From: Ardenticatenales bacterium
Lineage (GTDB): Bacteria > Chloroflexota > Anaerolineae > Promineifilales > Promineifilaceae
DNA length: 64,000 bases
Assembly (NCBI GenBank): GCA_020634575.1
Contig: JACKBM010000012.1
Span: 61,145-125,144 of the forward strand
Direction: 5' to 3'
Shown: positions 44,933 through 54,250 of the stretch, in pieces
How positions within the stretch are numbered: position 1 is the first letter of the stretch
Layout of the letters: every line of letters starts with the position of its first letter
The notes under the pieces: generated by a model
Database searches by the model: none
The model's input: the letters and a program-made list of their open reading frames with translations, nothing else
Told to the model about the DNA's origin: nothing
Translations under genes and position numbers: made by a program

Positions 44933-45706
44933 CAGCCCAACTCCTTGTGCCGCCGGCCCAGATACGCCTCGATCACCCGCTTTCGTCGCTGGTCTCACCG
45001 CTGAAATCCTTCGGCAATCTTTTTCGCCATGGTCAGTACCACCGCGATCAGAGATCTTGCCCACCCGCCTCATGTCATGTTCGATGAGAGGATCGTATAC
45101 CCCTCATCACGTAAAACCAGCCGATCAGCTCCAGCGTTTTCTGCGGTTTCGTTGGGAGTTCATCCCCTGCCGCCAGCTCGTCAAAAACAATAGCAGGGTC
45201 GCGTCGGTCATCATCGCCCGAGCGATCTCTGGCAGCGCCGGTTGGCGTGGGACAGACTGTAGGCAGGTTGATCAAAGCGATATCCACCGCTGGCTCCGAA
45301 GTGCTGCCAAAAACCAGCTTTTTCCTCCGCCTGGGCGCGAATGCGGGCTTCGCACTCCTACTGGCGCCAGGTCGGTAAGCGCAGCACCGTTGGCCGGTTG
45401 CTGGCCCGTGTATCGCCCAGTCATCACATTCTCGATAGCCGACATATTTAAAATGCGCGCAATGTTTGGAAGGTACGGGCGATACCCAGGCGGGTAATTT
45501 CGTGCGACGCCTTGCCAGAATCGACTGCCCTTAAGCAGATATCGCCGCTGTCTGGCTGGTAAATACCAGTGATGGCAAGTTCAAGGCGGGTAGTTGCACC
45601 CATTCGGCCCGATCCGCTAACAATTTCCCGTTCGCCAGCGAAGAGATATCAATAAGTTGATAACCTGCAGACCGCCAAACGCTTTGTTGAGTTTGATCTC
45701 CGGCAT
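44932..45706 (-). pseudogene. livG: Branched-chain amino acid ABC transporter ATPase LivG, frameshifted
   Basis: Recognisable pieces in order and in changing frames: MPEIKLNKAFGGLQVIN, GPNGA..TTRLELAITGIYQ (Walker A without its Gly-Lys), ITRLGIARTFQTLRAF, NMSAIENVMTG, SYSLSHANRR (signature region), ARAMMTDATLLLF.E (Walker B), LELIGWF and a final VIEAYLGRRHKELG. About ten small indels separate them; overall length fits an intact 255-residue LivG. The start ATG 45706 is normal and 13 bases from the livM stop. Confidence 0.85.
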
Positions 45707-45719
45707 CCTCAAATCACCT

Positions 45720-47244
45720 TCACTTCGTCTTGCCCAACAACCCCTGCGGCCTGGCCACCATCAGCACCACCAGCGTCACACCCGACCCAGGATGCGCGTG
45801 GCCGCCTGATCCACCGCAGCCGGGTTTTACGGGCAAAGCGAAGAGAGATAAATAGCCAGCCCAACATTTGAATGGAGTTTGTCACGATGGCGCATCAGGA
45901 TAGCGAGCAGCAAGGTGAACACCACCAGCGCCACCACCATTGCCCACCAGCTGGTGGTTTTCCGGAATCACCAGCCCGGCCCTGCACGACCTGGTTCAGG
46001 AGCGAACCGGCTTCAGGGAAGCCCAACCATTGTCCCCAACTAACTGGCGCCAGCAAACGTACCCAGAGACGAGGGACAACACCGCCGGCGATGGCGCCGC
46101 CCAGGACGGCGGCAAATCGTTTTCGGGGCCGCATGGCGCAAACTGAGGCCCAAGCGATGGCGCCCACATAAAAGAGACGCCGGCAGCCGCCCGCGGCGCA
46201 CAGGATTTCCGGTAGCACGGTAAAGATCAGGGGCGCAATGATCGCGCCCGGCAAACTGCCCGTCACTAACACCATCATCGCAGCCACAGATTGATGGGGT
46301 GGCGGCCTTTATAGCGCGGATTAAGGCACCACGCTGCCTGGAGGCGGCGTCCGTCGCCAGCCGGCGATGCCAGCGCGCCGATGGCGAAGGCCAGCAGCTT
46401 CAGCGGCGTGTTGGCGTGCTGCCCATCACCTCGGCCGCCAGTTCGTCCTCGCGGATCGCCCGCCAGGCCCGGCCGATTCGGGAATGATTCAGGTTGCGCA
46501 CAAAAACATAGACCAGCACCAACAGCGCCAGGAAAGAAATAATGTTGGGTGCTGGTGGTGGTGAATTCGTAACAAAGAGGTTGATATTGTCCAGATTGTT
46601 TATGCCGTTGGGGCCGCGGGTGAGGTCAACCGGCCGGTTCGACCACGGCACCGGCACCCGGGTCAACGTCAAAGCCAGACTCAAAAAGACCTGACCAAAA
46701 CCCAGCGTCACAATAGCCAGGTAATCTCCCGCCAGGCGGATCGAATTGACCAATCAAATAGCCGATCCCGCCACAGCCAGCATGATCAGCGGAATACTGA
46801 AGATCGACGGCAACGCCAGCCCATTCGGGATGACGATAAAGCGCTCGGAGACCACAAACGTGCTCGATAAATAAGCATAAAAGTAGCCGGCCAGCCCCAT
46901 AAAGGCGATGTAGCCCAGATCCAGCAGGCCAGCGCAGCCGACCACCACGTTTGGCCCAATCGCCATGATGGCAAATGTCAGAAAACGAACGGCAATCCAC
47001 AAGATAAACGAATTGCATCGGTAATGTCAAAAGCATTCAGGATAAATTCGGTGCCCATGAAGAAGGGAAAAATCAGGGCAATCAGCAAGGATACCGGCGT
47101 GGCGGTAACGCTCGGGATCTGCTCCCAGCAGCGCGGCGCGGCAGGTTGCCGCCCGCGCTGACGGCTGGCTACCTGGGCCACCCATTCTCGTCAATGCCAA
47201 TGCGCCTGATCGTTGTCGTTTGTTGGCGGTGTCCTGTTCCTCAT
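45720..47244 (-). pseudogene. livM: Branched-chain amino acid ABC transporter permease LivM, frameshifted
   Basis: Pieces of the permease follow one another in several frames: ALIFPFFMGTEFILNAFDIT, RFLTFAIMAIGPNVVVGCAG, LLDLGYIAFMGLAGYFYAYL, VNSIRLAGDYLAIVTLGFGQ, VYVFVRNLNHSRIGRAWRAI, REDELAAEVMGSTPTR and, at the end, VTLVVLMVARPQGLLGKTK. Long stretches remain open (for example 46400-46753) but the frame breaks at least ten times. The ATG at 47244 and the stop at 45720-45722 are intact. It forms the membrane channel with LivH in functional systems. Confidence 0.85.
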
Positions 47245-47259
47245 ACGCGCTACACCTTC

Positions 47260-48162
47260 TTAATGGGTGCTTATCAGACCCGTGGGTCGCACCAGCAAGA
47301 TAATCGGGAGGATGAGGAAGGCCCAGGCGTCTGTAAAAATTGATGGGGCAATAAACTGTCGGAAAAGATTCCATCAGGCCAAGCAACAATCCATGAGGCC
47401 ACTTTTTGATATGCTGCCAATACCATAATGACAGCAGCCACAAACCCTTTTAGCCCGGCCTGGAAACCCATCGTGTGGCGGATGCTGAAAAAGACGATGC
47501 CAAACAGCACCCCACCCGCGCCGGCCAGAACCGCGCCAATGAAAAACGTGGCCAGAATGACGGTGTTGACATCACACCCATCATTTGGGCGCGTCGATAT
47601 CCATGGAGACCGCCCGCATCGCCCGGCCCAACTTCGTCCGGCTGACAAAGTACGATAAGCCAAACATCAAGATCATGGTCACCACGACCACGAGGATGCG
47701 GCTGTAATGGATGGCGAATGTTTCGGTGATCTGCCAGCGGGCATCAGTCGCAATCAGGGGCACGCGCAATCTTTGAGCAGCCGCGCCCCAACTGTGATCT
47801 GGGTCAAATTTTGCAGGATAAAGGAGACGCCCAGCGCACTGATCAGCGGCGCAATCCGCGGCGCGTAACGAAGCGGCCGGTAGGCAAACCGTTCCACCGC
47901 CGCTAACCAGCCCCGCCCCAACATGGCAAACACCAACATCAGCACGATGATGGCCACCGGGATAAGGGCCCCCTCTTCGGTGAGGGGCGTGGTGTAAAAC
48001 AACGCCACCCCACGTAGGCGCAATCATGTAAATATCGCCATGGGCGGTTTAACAACTTAAGGAATGCCGTAGACCATCGGTAACAACGCGATAAGCGCGT
48101 AGACACTACCAGGGGTCAGCCATTCACAAGCGTCTGGGGAAGCAGGTCGAGAAATTCTCCAT
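47260..48162 (-). pseudogene. livH: Branched-chain amino acid ABC transporter permease LivH, frameshifted
   Basis: Traced segments: a start at ATG 48162, then LLPQTLVNG, LTPGSVYALIAL, MVYGI, GVALFYTTPLTEEGALIPVA, RFAYRPLRYAPRIAPLISAL, GVSFILQNLTQITVGARLL, FGLSYFVSRTKLGRAMRAVS and the end LILPIILLVRPTGL. Around eight indels break the frame. Length (903 bases) equals that of an intact 300-residue LivH. It is separated from the degraded livK copy by a terminator-like hairpin. Confidence 0.85.
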
Positions 48163-48248
48163 ACGAGTTTCAGCAGTACAGGTCGAAATCAGTTTGTCAT
48201 TGCAGGCACGCTGACAAGGAAAAAGCCGCCAATTGTCGCTGATGATTC

Positions 48249-48286
48249 AAAAAGGTAGGCCAGGGGGTTACCCTGACCTGCCTTTA
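48249..48286 (-). terminator. Terminator-like hairpin between livK' and livH
   Basis: On the minus strand AAAGGCAGGTCAGGG, TAACC and CCCTGGCCTACCTTTTTG form an imperfect 13-bp stem followed by a T-run. This placement, after the binding-protein gene and before the permease genes, is common in liv operons, where it sets a high ratio of binding protein to transporter. Confidence 0.65.
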
Positions 48287-48314
48287 TTTCAACACGCAAA
48301 CCGCAAGTTCGTTT

Positions 48315-49327
48315 TACTCTTCCGGCAGAACAAACGCGCCGTCCGATCTGGAACAGCGAGAAAGAACCACCATTAACCTGGTTATTCTCGTCAAGCTGAT
48401 GGCCAGCCCCAACGGCGTTTCCAGGTCCATGTTGGTCGGCTCAAAATCACGATGAAGTGCGGCTGACGTCGCCGGCATTAACGCAGGTTTTCCGCGCAAG
48501 ACAGCCACATAGGTGCCAGGCTGGCGGCTCGCCGAAGGCGCCAAAATCTCCGAGTACTGCGCTGCTGTTACATTTCGTTTGTGCAGCGCCATCGTCTGAG
48601 ACAGGTTCGGGTCGGCGAGAAGAAGGTGACGTAAGCACCATTGATGGCGTCACCGGCCGAATCAATCAGCCAGCAGCACCGTAACCGGCATATAATAAAT
48701 GCGTCAATAGTTCTGCTCTGCGGCTGCAATAAGTGCTCAACTGACCTTCGATCTGGCCGGCAGAAGAAGACCACATCCGCGCCAGAGGCGATTGCCGCGG
48801 CGATGGACTGGCGTCCGTCTCTTCCTGGGTCACCGGGGCACGCTCCAGCCGAAGCACCACCATCCAGCAGCAGTTCTTCCAGCTGATCGACCGGGCCACC
48901 GCGTGGGAGGATTGATCTTCAGCCAGATACGCCGACGTGATCCCAGCGAATTGAGCATATGATTGGCAGGTGTCTGGCTCTGGTCATCGTCGGTCAGGAA
49001 TTGGCAGGAAAGTGGCCGATGCCGGAACGGTCAGATCAGTGCGCGTACAGGAAGTGGTCACATGGGCCATACCCGCTTCTTCGCAAGGAACCACACGCTG
49101 CGTCGAGGCACAAACCTGCGAACCAGCCGGTCCCACCGCCACCAGGATTTCGGCGTCAGCAGCAAACTGCTCGGCGACGATCCGGCGGTGTCAGGTTGAT
49201 CTCGGTGTAGCTGGCACAATCTCGATGTTGATGCCGGTCTCTGCCGTGAAGATGGCGCAGTCCTTCGGCGAAGCCTAACTGCTCTTCACCAATAAAAAGC
49301 CGCGCCGCGGGCAGCCCCAGGGGGCTC
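48315..49327 (-). pseudogene. Second LivK-type substrate-binding protein, degraded copy
   Basis: The stretch aligns along its whole length with the intact livK at 49286-50638 (for example LFIGEEQLGFAEGL against FIGQEQLGFAQVF; AGQIEGQLST against AGQIEGQLGT; VTQEETDASPS against VTQEETDFSS) but is broken by about fifteen single-base or short indels plus substitutions. The signal peptide and the acidic linker are missing: its 5' end is fused to the 3' end of livK. It is a diverged tandem paralogue rather than an exact duplicate. Confidence 0.8.
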
Positions 49328-50638
49328 GATTTTGATGGTGCCTTCGAAGGCCGGCGCATCACTCATCGCTTCGTCGCCGGCAATCAGGGCAAAGGCGCCA
49401 TCCTGAATCTGGAACAGGGAGAAGGAGCCGCCATTGATCTGGTTGCCCTCACCAAAGCTGACAGCCAGCCCCAGCGGGGTCGTATCCAGGTCAATATTGG
49501 CCAGCGCATCGACCACACAGGCTCGGCTCATGTTATCGGCACATGCTTCAATCGCCTGCAGGGCGATATAGGTCGCGTAACCGGAAGCACCACCAAACGC
49601 ACCAAACTCTTCGCTGTATGCCGAGGCATACGCCTGATTGTAGGGCGCCATCGTCGGGACCAGGTTCGGATCTGGCGCGAAGAAGGTCACATACGTGCCT
49701 TCAGCCGCGTCACCGGCAGTCTCAACCCAACCCAGGGAGAAACCGCCATCTGGCAGGTAGTAGATGCCATCGTAGCTCTGCTCGCGCAGTTGCACCGCCA
49801 GCGTCCCCAGCTGACCTTCAATCTGGCCAGCAAAGAAGACGACGTCGGCACCCGAGGCGATTGCGGCGGTGGCGATGGAGGAAAAGTCTGTCTCTTCCTG
49901 GGTCACCGAAGCACGCTCAACCGAAGCGCCGCCGTCCAGCAGCAACTCTTCCAGTTGATCGACCAGGCCAACCGCATAGGAGGATTGGTCTTCAACCAGG
50001 AAGGCTGAGGTGACACCCAGGGTGTCCAGCATATGGGCCGCTACAGTACGACTCTGATCATCATCGGTCGGGATCGGCCGGAAGAAGGTGGCCGTGCCCG
50101 GATCGGTCAGACCAGTGGCCGTGCAGGATGGGGTGATGTGAGCCAGCCCGGCGTCGGCGAACGTGGGTTGGGTGGCTTCACAGACCTGGGAACCGGCCGG
50201 ACCCACCACAACATAAATGTCCTGGTCAGCCGCAAATTGCTCGGCGACGATCTTGCCCGTATCCGGGTTGATCTCGGTATCCCCTTCGACAATTTCCACA
50301 TTCAAACCGGTGCGCGCGTTAAACTCGTCCACAAACACCTGGGCAAAACCCAGCTGCTCCTGACCGATAAACGCCGCGCCGCCAGTCAACGGACCCATAA
50401 AGCCCAGCTTAATGGGGCCCATCTCTTCAGAAGGCTCCTCAACAGCCTCCTCCGTCGGCTCTTCTGCCGCTGGCTCCTCGGTTGGCTCAGCCATCTCCTC
50501 CTCGTCGGTTGTCTCTTCGGCCGAGACAGCCTCCGTCGGTTCCGGCTCCGCCGTTTCCTCTGCCGGCGCCTCACGACAGGCAGCCATGAAGAGGCTGAGG
50601 AGCAGCATCAGAATAATAAATCGACTCACTTTCGACAT
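49286..50638 (-). CDS. livK: Branched-chain amino acid-type ABC transporter substrate-binding lipoprotein
   Basis: 450 residues. Lipobox MAAC (Cys21), then a Glu/Pro/Thr-rich linker to about residue 73, then a type I periplasmic-binding fold: IKLGFMGPLTGGAAFIGQEQ, VVVGPAGSQVCEATQPTFAD, FFRPIPTDDDQSRTVAAHML, FFAGQIEGQLGTLAVQLREQ. Such proteins capture branched-chain amino acids or other amides and hand them to LivHM. The last residues (PPGAARGAAFYW) are not the natural end but read into the degraded livK copy downstream. AAGGAG-type signal before ATG 50638. Cotranscription with the cupin and AhpD-like genes upstream is plausible (89-base gap). Confidence 0.9.
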   Translation of the reverse strand: MSKVSRFIILMLLLSLFMAACREAPAEETAEPEPTEAVSAEETTDEEEMAEPTEEPAAEEPTEEAVEEPSEEMGPIKLGFMGPLTGGAAFIGQEQLGFAQVFVDEFNARTGLNVEIVEGDTEINPDTGKIVAEQFAADQDIYVVVGPAGSQVCEATQPTFADAGLAHITPSCTATGLTDPGTATFFRPIPTDDDQSRTVAAHMLDTLGVTSAFLVEDQSSYAVGLVDQLEELLLDGGASVERASVTQEETDFSSIATAAIASGADVVFFAGQIEGQLGTLAVQLREQSYDGIYYLPDGGFSLGWVETAGDAAEGTYVTFFAPDPNLVPTMAPYNQAYASAYSEEFGAFGGASGYATYIALQAIEACADNMSRACVVDALANIDLDTTPLGLAVSFGEGNQINGGSFSLFQIQDGAFALIAGDEAMSDAPAFEGTIKIEPPGAARGAAFYW

Positions 50639-50727
50639 ATTCTTCTCCTTAACAGGTTTTCACTCATGCCCGCGCCCCGTTGGCGCGGAAACGATCTATG
50701 CTAATCCGATTTTTCAGATATGCCAGT

Positions 50728-51180
50728 TCACTCGTCCTTGGGCCGATATTCTGAGGGATAATTAATGATCTTGTCCCACTCGTCGGCCGCGGAGCGAGCC
50801 ACAAAAGCGATAACCTCGTCATCGCCAATGTTAAATACCTCATGCGGCACACCAGACTTGATGTAGATGAAGTCTCCGGCGTGGTTGATGATCTCCTTCG
50901 TCAGACCCTCGCCGTACATGTGCTTCACCGTCCCCTGGAGGATAAACAGCATCACCTCAAAACCATCGTGAATGTGCGCATAAGCGATGGCGCCCGGCGG
51001 CACCCGCGCCACGTTGATGGACAATGCTTCCGAACCCACATTCTTGCCGGACATCCCCTGCTGATACTGGATGCCGTTCCAACCCCGGCCCGGGCCGCCG
51101 CCACGAATCGTGAGGATGCCATCCCCATCTTCAACAACGCTTTGGTCGATAGCGCCTGTACCCTTGGTCTGTTCTTTCAT
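50728..51180 (-). CDS. Cupin-domain protein
   Basis: 150 residues behind AGGAG. The cupin motif 1 region reads VPPGAIAYAHIHDGFEVMLF with the metal-binding His-x-His and a Glu, and motif 2 reads AGDFIYIKSGVPHEVFNIGD with the last His. This is a single-domain, probably metal-binding beta-barrel. Family members range from isomerases and dioxygenases to non-enzymatic binders, so no reaction can be named. It starts 14 bases after the AhpD-like gene, so the two belong to one transcript. Confidence 0.88.
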   Translation of the reverse strand: MKEQTKGTGAIDQSVVEDGDGILTIRGGGPGRGWNGIQYQQGMSGKNVGSEALSINVARVPPGAIAYAHIHDGFEVMLFILQGTVKHMYGEGLTKEIINHAGDFIYIKSGVPHEVFNIGDDEVIAFVARSAADEWDKIINYPSEYRPKDE

Positions 51181-51194
51181 GGTTCAACTCCTGT

Positions 51195-51758
51195 CTAGAT
51201 ATTGCTCATCCCTTCGATTTCCCAAAAATCTTCCAGCTCAACGCCGAGACCATCGACGGTCCGGTTACACCAGGCGAAAAAGCCGGCGATCTGATTAATT
51301 TCCAGAATCGCCTTATCGCCAAAACCGACTTCGCGCAGGCGGACAATCTCCGCTTCAGAGGATTGGGCCGGGGTGAGCGTCACCGTCCGAACGTAATCGA
51401 GCATCGCCCGATCCGCTTCGGATAACGTCGCTTGCCGGTAATCCACTTTCATCTGGTCGACCCACGCCTGATCCGCCACTTCCCTGAGGAGACCCTCCCC
51501 ATGATGCCGTATTCAGTAATGGCATTCGTTCAGCACCGAGACGGTGACGGCAATCATCTCTCGCTGGGCCAGCGTCAGATCACAATCCCCATGCATCAGC
51601 CCATTGTAAAATGTCATCAAGGCTCGCAGAGCCGCCACGTTCAGACTGTGCGCTTTGATGATGTTATCAACGCCGCCCCAGGAACGCTGCGTCCCTTTGT
51701 AGATTTTGCCGACGATGCCGGTTGCTTCGTCTTCTTGAATGGTCTTGATCCAGGCCAT
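51195..51758 (-). CDS. AhpD-like peroxidase-related protein with in-frame TGA (candidate selenoprotein)
   Basis: 187 residues if TGA 51513-51515 is read through. ATG 51758 follows AGGAGG. The frame stays the same on both sides of the TGA: ...LTLAQREMIAVTVSVLNECHY-TGA-IRHHGEGLLREV..., and both halves match the carboxymuconolactone decarboxylase/AhpD-type 'peroxidase-related enzyme' family. The TGA replaces the second Cys of the CxxC redox motif (Cys79-x-x-82), with the catalytic His86 four residues later. A GGU-loop hairpin begins 11 bases after it. In AhpD the second Cys is the reactive thiol, so selenocysteine is attractive; a nonsense mutation or sequencing error is the alternative. Selenoproteins of AhpD-like type are known in bacteria. 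Confidence 0.8.
51485..51501 (-). promoter_or_regulatory. Candidate bacterial SECIS hairpin
   Basis: On the minus strand TGGGGAG-GGT-CTCCTCA folds into a 7-bp stem (one G-U pair) with a three-base loop GGU. The loop starts 18 bases after the TGA, which matches my recollection of the distance and GGU loop of the Escherichia coli fdhF SECIS. It lies in the coding sequence directly after the UGA, as bacterial SECIS elements must. Confidence 0.55.
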
Positions 51759-51793
51759 AAATCGCCTCCTGCCATGAAGGGGCAACTATACCC

Positions 51794-51808
51794 AAGTTGG
51801 CCTAACTT
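51794..51808. promoter_or_regulatory. Possible operator in divergent promoter region
   Basis: AAGTT-GGCCT-AACTT, a 5-5-5 dyad, is centred in the 73-base gap between the AhpD-like gene (-) and the CoA ligase gene (+). The gap is too short for two independent promoters, so a shared site is plausible; the regulator is unknown. Confidence 0.35.
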
Positions 51809-51831
51809 ACAACTGATGTACCATTGGCTTC

Positions 51832-53388
51832 ATGACCCTGCGTGCCCACGATTTGCCCCTTCATTACAATGCCGTCGAAATCCTGGAACGGAATCTGACG
51901 GACCGGCCGGATAAGCCCGCCCTCTTCAGTCGCAGCCGCACCCTGACCTTTCGCCAGATAGCCGCCGAAGCCAACCGGGTGGGCAACGCCTTGCTCAGCC
52001 TGGCGGTGCGGCCGGGCGAAACTGTCGCCCTGCTCTGCCTGGACCTGCCGGAATGGGTCACCGTCTTCTTCGGCACACTCAAAATCGGCGCCATTAGCGC
52101 CGGCCTCAACACCCAACTCACAACGGCTGACTACGACTATATCCTGCGTGACTGCCGCGCTCGGGTGCTTGTTCTGCATCACAGCCTGCTGCCGCTGATC
52201 CGGCCCTTGCTCGCTGATCAACCCTTCCTGGAGCATATCGTGATTGTGGGGGGCGCGGATCCGGCCGGTATCAGTTACCAAAACTGGCTGGCAACCGCCA
52301 GCACCGACCTCGCCCCATCCCGCACCCATCGCGAAGATTTCTGCACCCTCAACTATTCCAGCGGCACCACCGGCCAACCCAAAGGCATCCTCCACGCCCA
52401 CAAAGATCTGCCGCTCATCTGCGACTACTGGGGCAAACAAACGCTGGGCTTGCGCGAAAGCGACCGCACCTTCGCCGGCGCCAAGCTGTTTTTCACCTAC
52501 GGCACCGGCGGCAATCTGCTTTTCCCCTTTTATGTGGGCGCTTCAATCGTCCTTTTTGACGGTTCACCGCGAAAAGCAAGTAACCTGCTGGAGATGGTTG
52601 CGGAGTTTCAGCCGACTATCTTTTACAATGCCCCGACCGGTTACGCCATCGCCCTGGCCGACCCTGATTTTGAACAGCGCCACGATCTCAGCTCGGTGCG
52701 TCTCTGCGTCTCCGGCGGGGAGAATTTGCCGGCGCCCATCTGGCAGGCCTGGCTGGAGCGCACCGGCATCCCCATTGTCAATGGTGTTGGCTGTACGGAG
52801 GCGTATCACAACTTTATCTCTAACCGGCCGGATGACATCCGCCCCGGCGCCAGCGGCAAACCCGTACCCGGCTTTGAGCACCGTCTCGTCGATCCCGAGG
52901 GGAATGCAGTGGCCGATGGTGTCCAGGGCACGCTCCACATCAAAAGCGACACCCTCGCCCTGGGCTATCTGCACCAGTACGCGCGCAGCCGCCAGGTTTT
53001 CCTCGGTGAATGGTTTAATACCGGCGACCAGTTTGTGCGCGACGCCGACGGTTATTACTGGCATGCCGGCCGCAGCGACGACCTGCTCAAAGTTGGCGGC
53101 ATCTGGGTCTCGCCGATGGAGGTGGAAAGCACGCTCATCAGCCACCCGGCCGTCGTTGAATGCGCCGTCATCGGCTGGCACAGTGGTGATGGCCTGATCA
53201 AGCCCAAAGCCTTCGTCGTCCTTGCAGCCGGTCAGGCGCCATCGGACACCCTCGCGGCCCAGCTCATCGACCACTGTCGCCAGCAGCTCGCGGCCTACAA
53301 ACGCCCCCGCGCCATCGAATTCGTCGCCGAACTCCCCAAAACCGCCACCGGCAAAATCCAGCGCTTCAAACTGCGGCAATCAGCGTGA
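51832..53388 (+). CDS. Benzoate-CoA ligase family AMP-binding enzyme (possibly anthranilate-CoA ligase)
   Basis: 518 residues. Core motif LNYSSGTTGQPKGILHAHKD, then FFTYGTGGNLLFPFYVGASI and the C-terminal KVGGIWVSPMEVESTLISHP and KTATGKIQRFKLR with the acyl-adenylate Lys. The FFTYGLGN-like segment and the lengths are typical of benzoate-CoA ligases. Because tryptophan 2,3-dioxygenase is the next gene, 2-aminobenzoate (anthranilate), the product of the kynurenine route, is the most attractive substrate; that is inference. No ribosome-binding site is obvious at ATG 51832. Confidence 0.85.
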   Translation: MTLRAHDLPLHYNAVEILERNLTDRPDKPALFSRSRTLTFRQIAAEANRVGNALLSLAVRPGETVALLCLDLPEWVTVFFGTLKIGAISAGLNTQLTTADYDYILRDCRARVLVLHHSLLPLIRPLLADQPFLEHIVIVGGADPAGISYQNWLATASTDLAPSRTHREDFCTLNYSSGTTGQPKGILHAHKDLPLICDYWGKQTLGLRESDRTFAGAKLFFTYGTGGNLLFPFYVGASIVLFDGSPRKASNLLEMVAEFQPTIFYNAPTGYAIALADPDFEQRHDLSSVRLCVSGGENLPAPIWQAWLERTGIPIVNGVGCTEAYHNFISNRPDDIRPGASGKPVPGFEHRLVDPEGNAVADGVQGTLHIKSDTLALGYLHQYARSRQVFLGEWFNTGDQFVRDADGYYWHAGRSDDLLKVGGIWVSPMEVESTLISHPAVVECAVIGWHSGDGLIKPKAFVVLAAGQAPSDTLAAQLIDHCRQQLAAYKRPRAIEFVAELPKTATGKIQRFKLRQSA

Positions 53389-53488
53389 GAACGGCCAGAC
53401 AATCTGCATCGCGACCTTGGCAGGCATACTCCCACCAACTGTGGCAAAATAGTCAAATCTTCCCGCCGGCTCTATACAGGAGTGCATC

Positions 53489-54250
53489 ATGTCCGTCTTT
53501 TCCCTTGACCAGTTCAACTACATCGAACACCTGCAACTCGACAACCTGCTCAACGCCCAAAAGCTCATCTCCCCGCACCCAGAGGAAATGCTCTTCGTCA
53601 TCATCCATCAAACCTACGAGCTCTGGTTCAAACAACTCCTGCACGACGGCCGGCGTGTCATCGATCATCTTGAAGCAGACGAGTTGCCTCAGGCCACCTG
53701 GCTGCTGCAGCGTGCCGGCCGAATCCTCCAGGTAGCCGACACCCAGCTAACCGTCCTGGAAATGCTCAGTTGTGCCGATTTTCAGGAGTTTCGCCCCCAT
53801 CTGAAGCAGTCCAGCGGCCTCCAATCACGCCAGTTCCGCGAGTTTGAGATCCTCGGCGGGTTATGCGAAACAGCGGGTGAGAAATATGCCAACTGGGCCG
53901 AACAGCTCTGGCCCGGTATTACGGCGAATGTCGGCCAAACGCTGCACGGCGCCTTCCACGGCGCCATCCAGCGCAGCACCCTCAGCCTGAGTGAGATCTA
54001 CCTGAATCGCTGGCAACATTTCCAACTCTTCGCGCTGTGCGAAGCCTGTCTGGAAATTGACCGCTGGCTGGTCACCTGGCGCCAGAATCACATCAAGATG
54101 GTCATGCGCATGATTGGCGGTTCAGCCCAGGGAACTGGCGGTACCTTTGTGGAAAAATACCTGGAACCCACCACCAAATATCGCTTCTTCCCAGAACTGT
54201 GGGATCTGCGTAATGAGATGACCGTCGCCGGCGGCGGCAAGGTAGCCTGA
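53489..54250 (+). CDS. kynA: Tryptophan 2,3-dioxygenase
   Basis: 253 residues, short end of the family. Motifs: FVIIHQTYELWFKQLLHD (substrate-pocket His and Arg-facing helix), SSGLQSRQFREFEILGG with the carboxylate-binding Arg, and the haem-ligand region NHIKMVMRMIGGSAQGTGGT, YRFFPELWDLRNEM. It opens the indole ring of L-tryptophan to N-formylkynurenine using haem and O2. AGGAG lies upstream of ATG 53489. The TGATG overlap with the following OYE gene shows translational coupling. No kynurenine formamidase or kynureninase lies in the window. Confidence 0.93.
   Translation: MSVFSLDQFNYIEHLQLDNLLNAQKLISPHPEEMLFVIIHQTYELWFKQLLHDGRRVIDHLEADELPQATWLLQRAGRILQVADTQLTVLEMLSCADFQEFRPHLKQSSGLQSRQFREFEILGGLCETAGEKYANWAEQLWPGITANVGQTLHGAFHGAIQRSTLSLSEIYLNRWQHFQLFALCEACLEIDRWLVTWRQNHIKMVMRMIGGSAQGTGGTFVEKYLEPTTKYRFFPELWDLRNEMTVAGGGKVA

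Noticed and set aside
44203..49327. Recoding or programmed frameshifting to explain the liv region
   Set aside because: There are too many frame changes, at unrelated sequences and without slippery sites; decay or sequencing error is far simpler.
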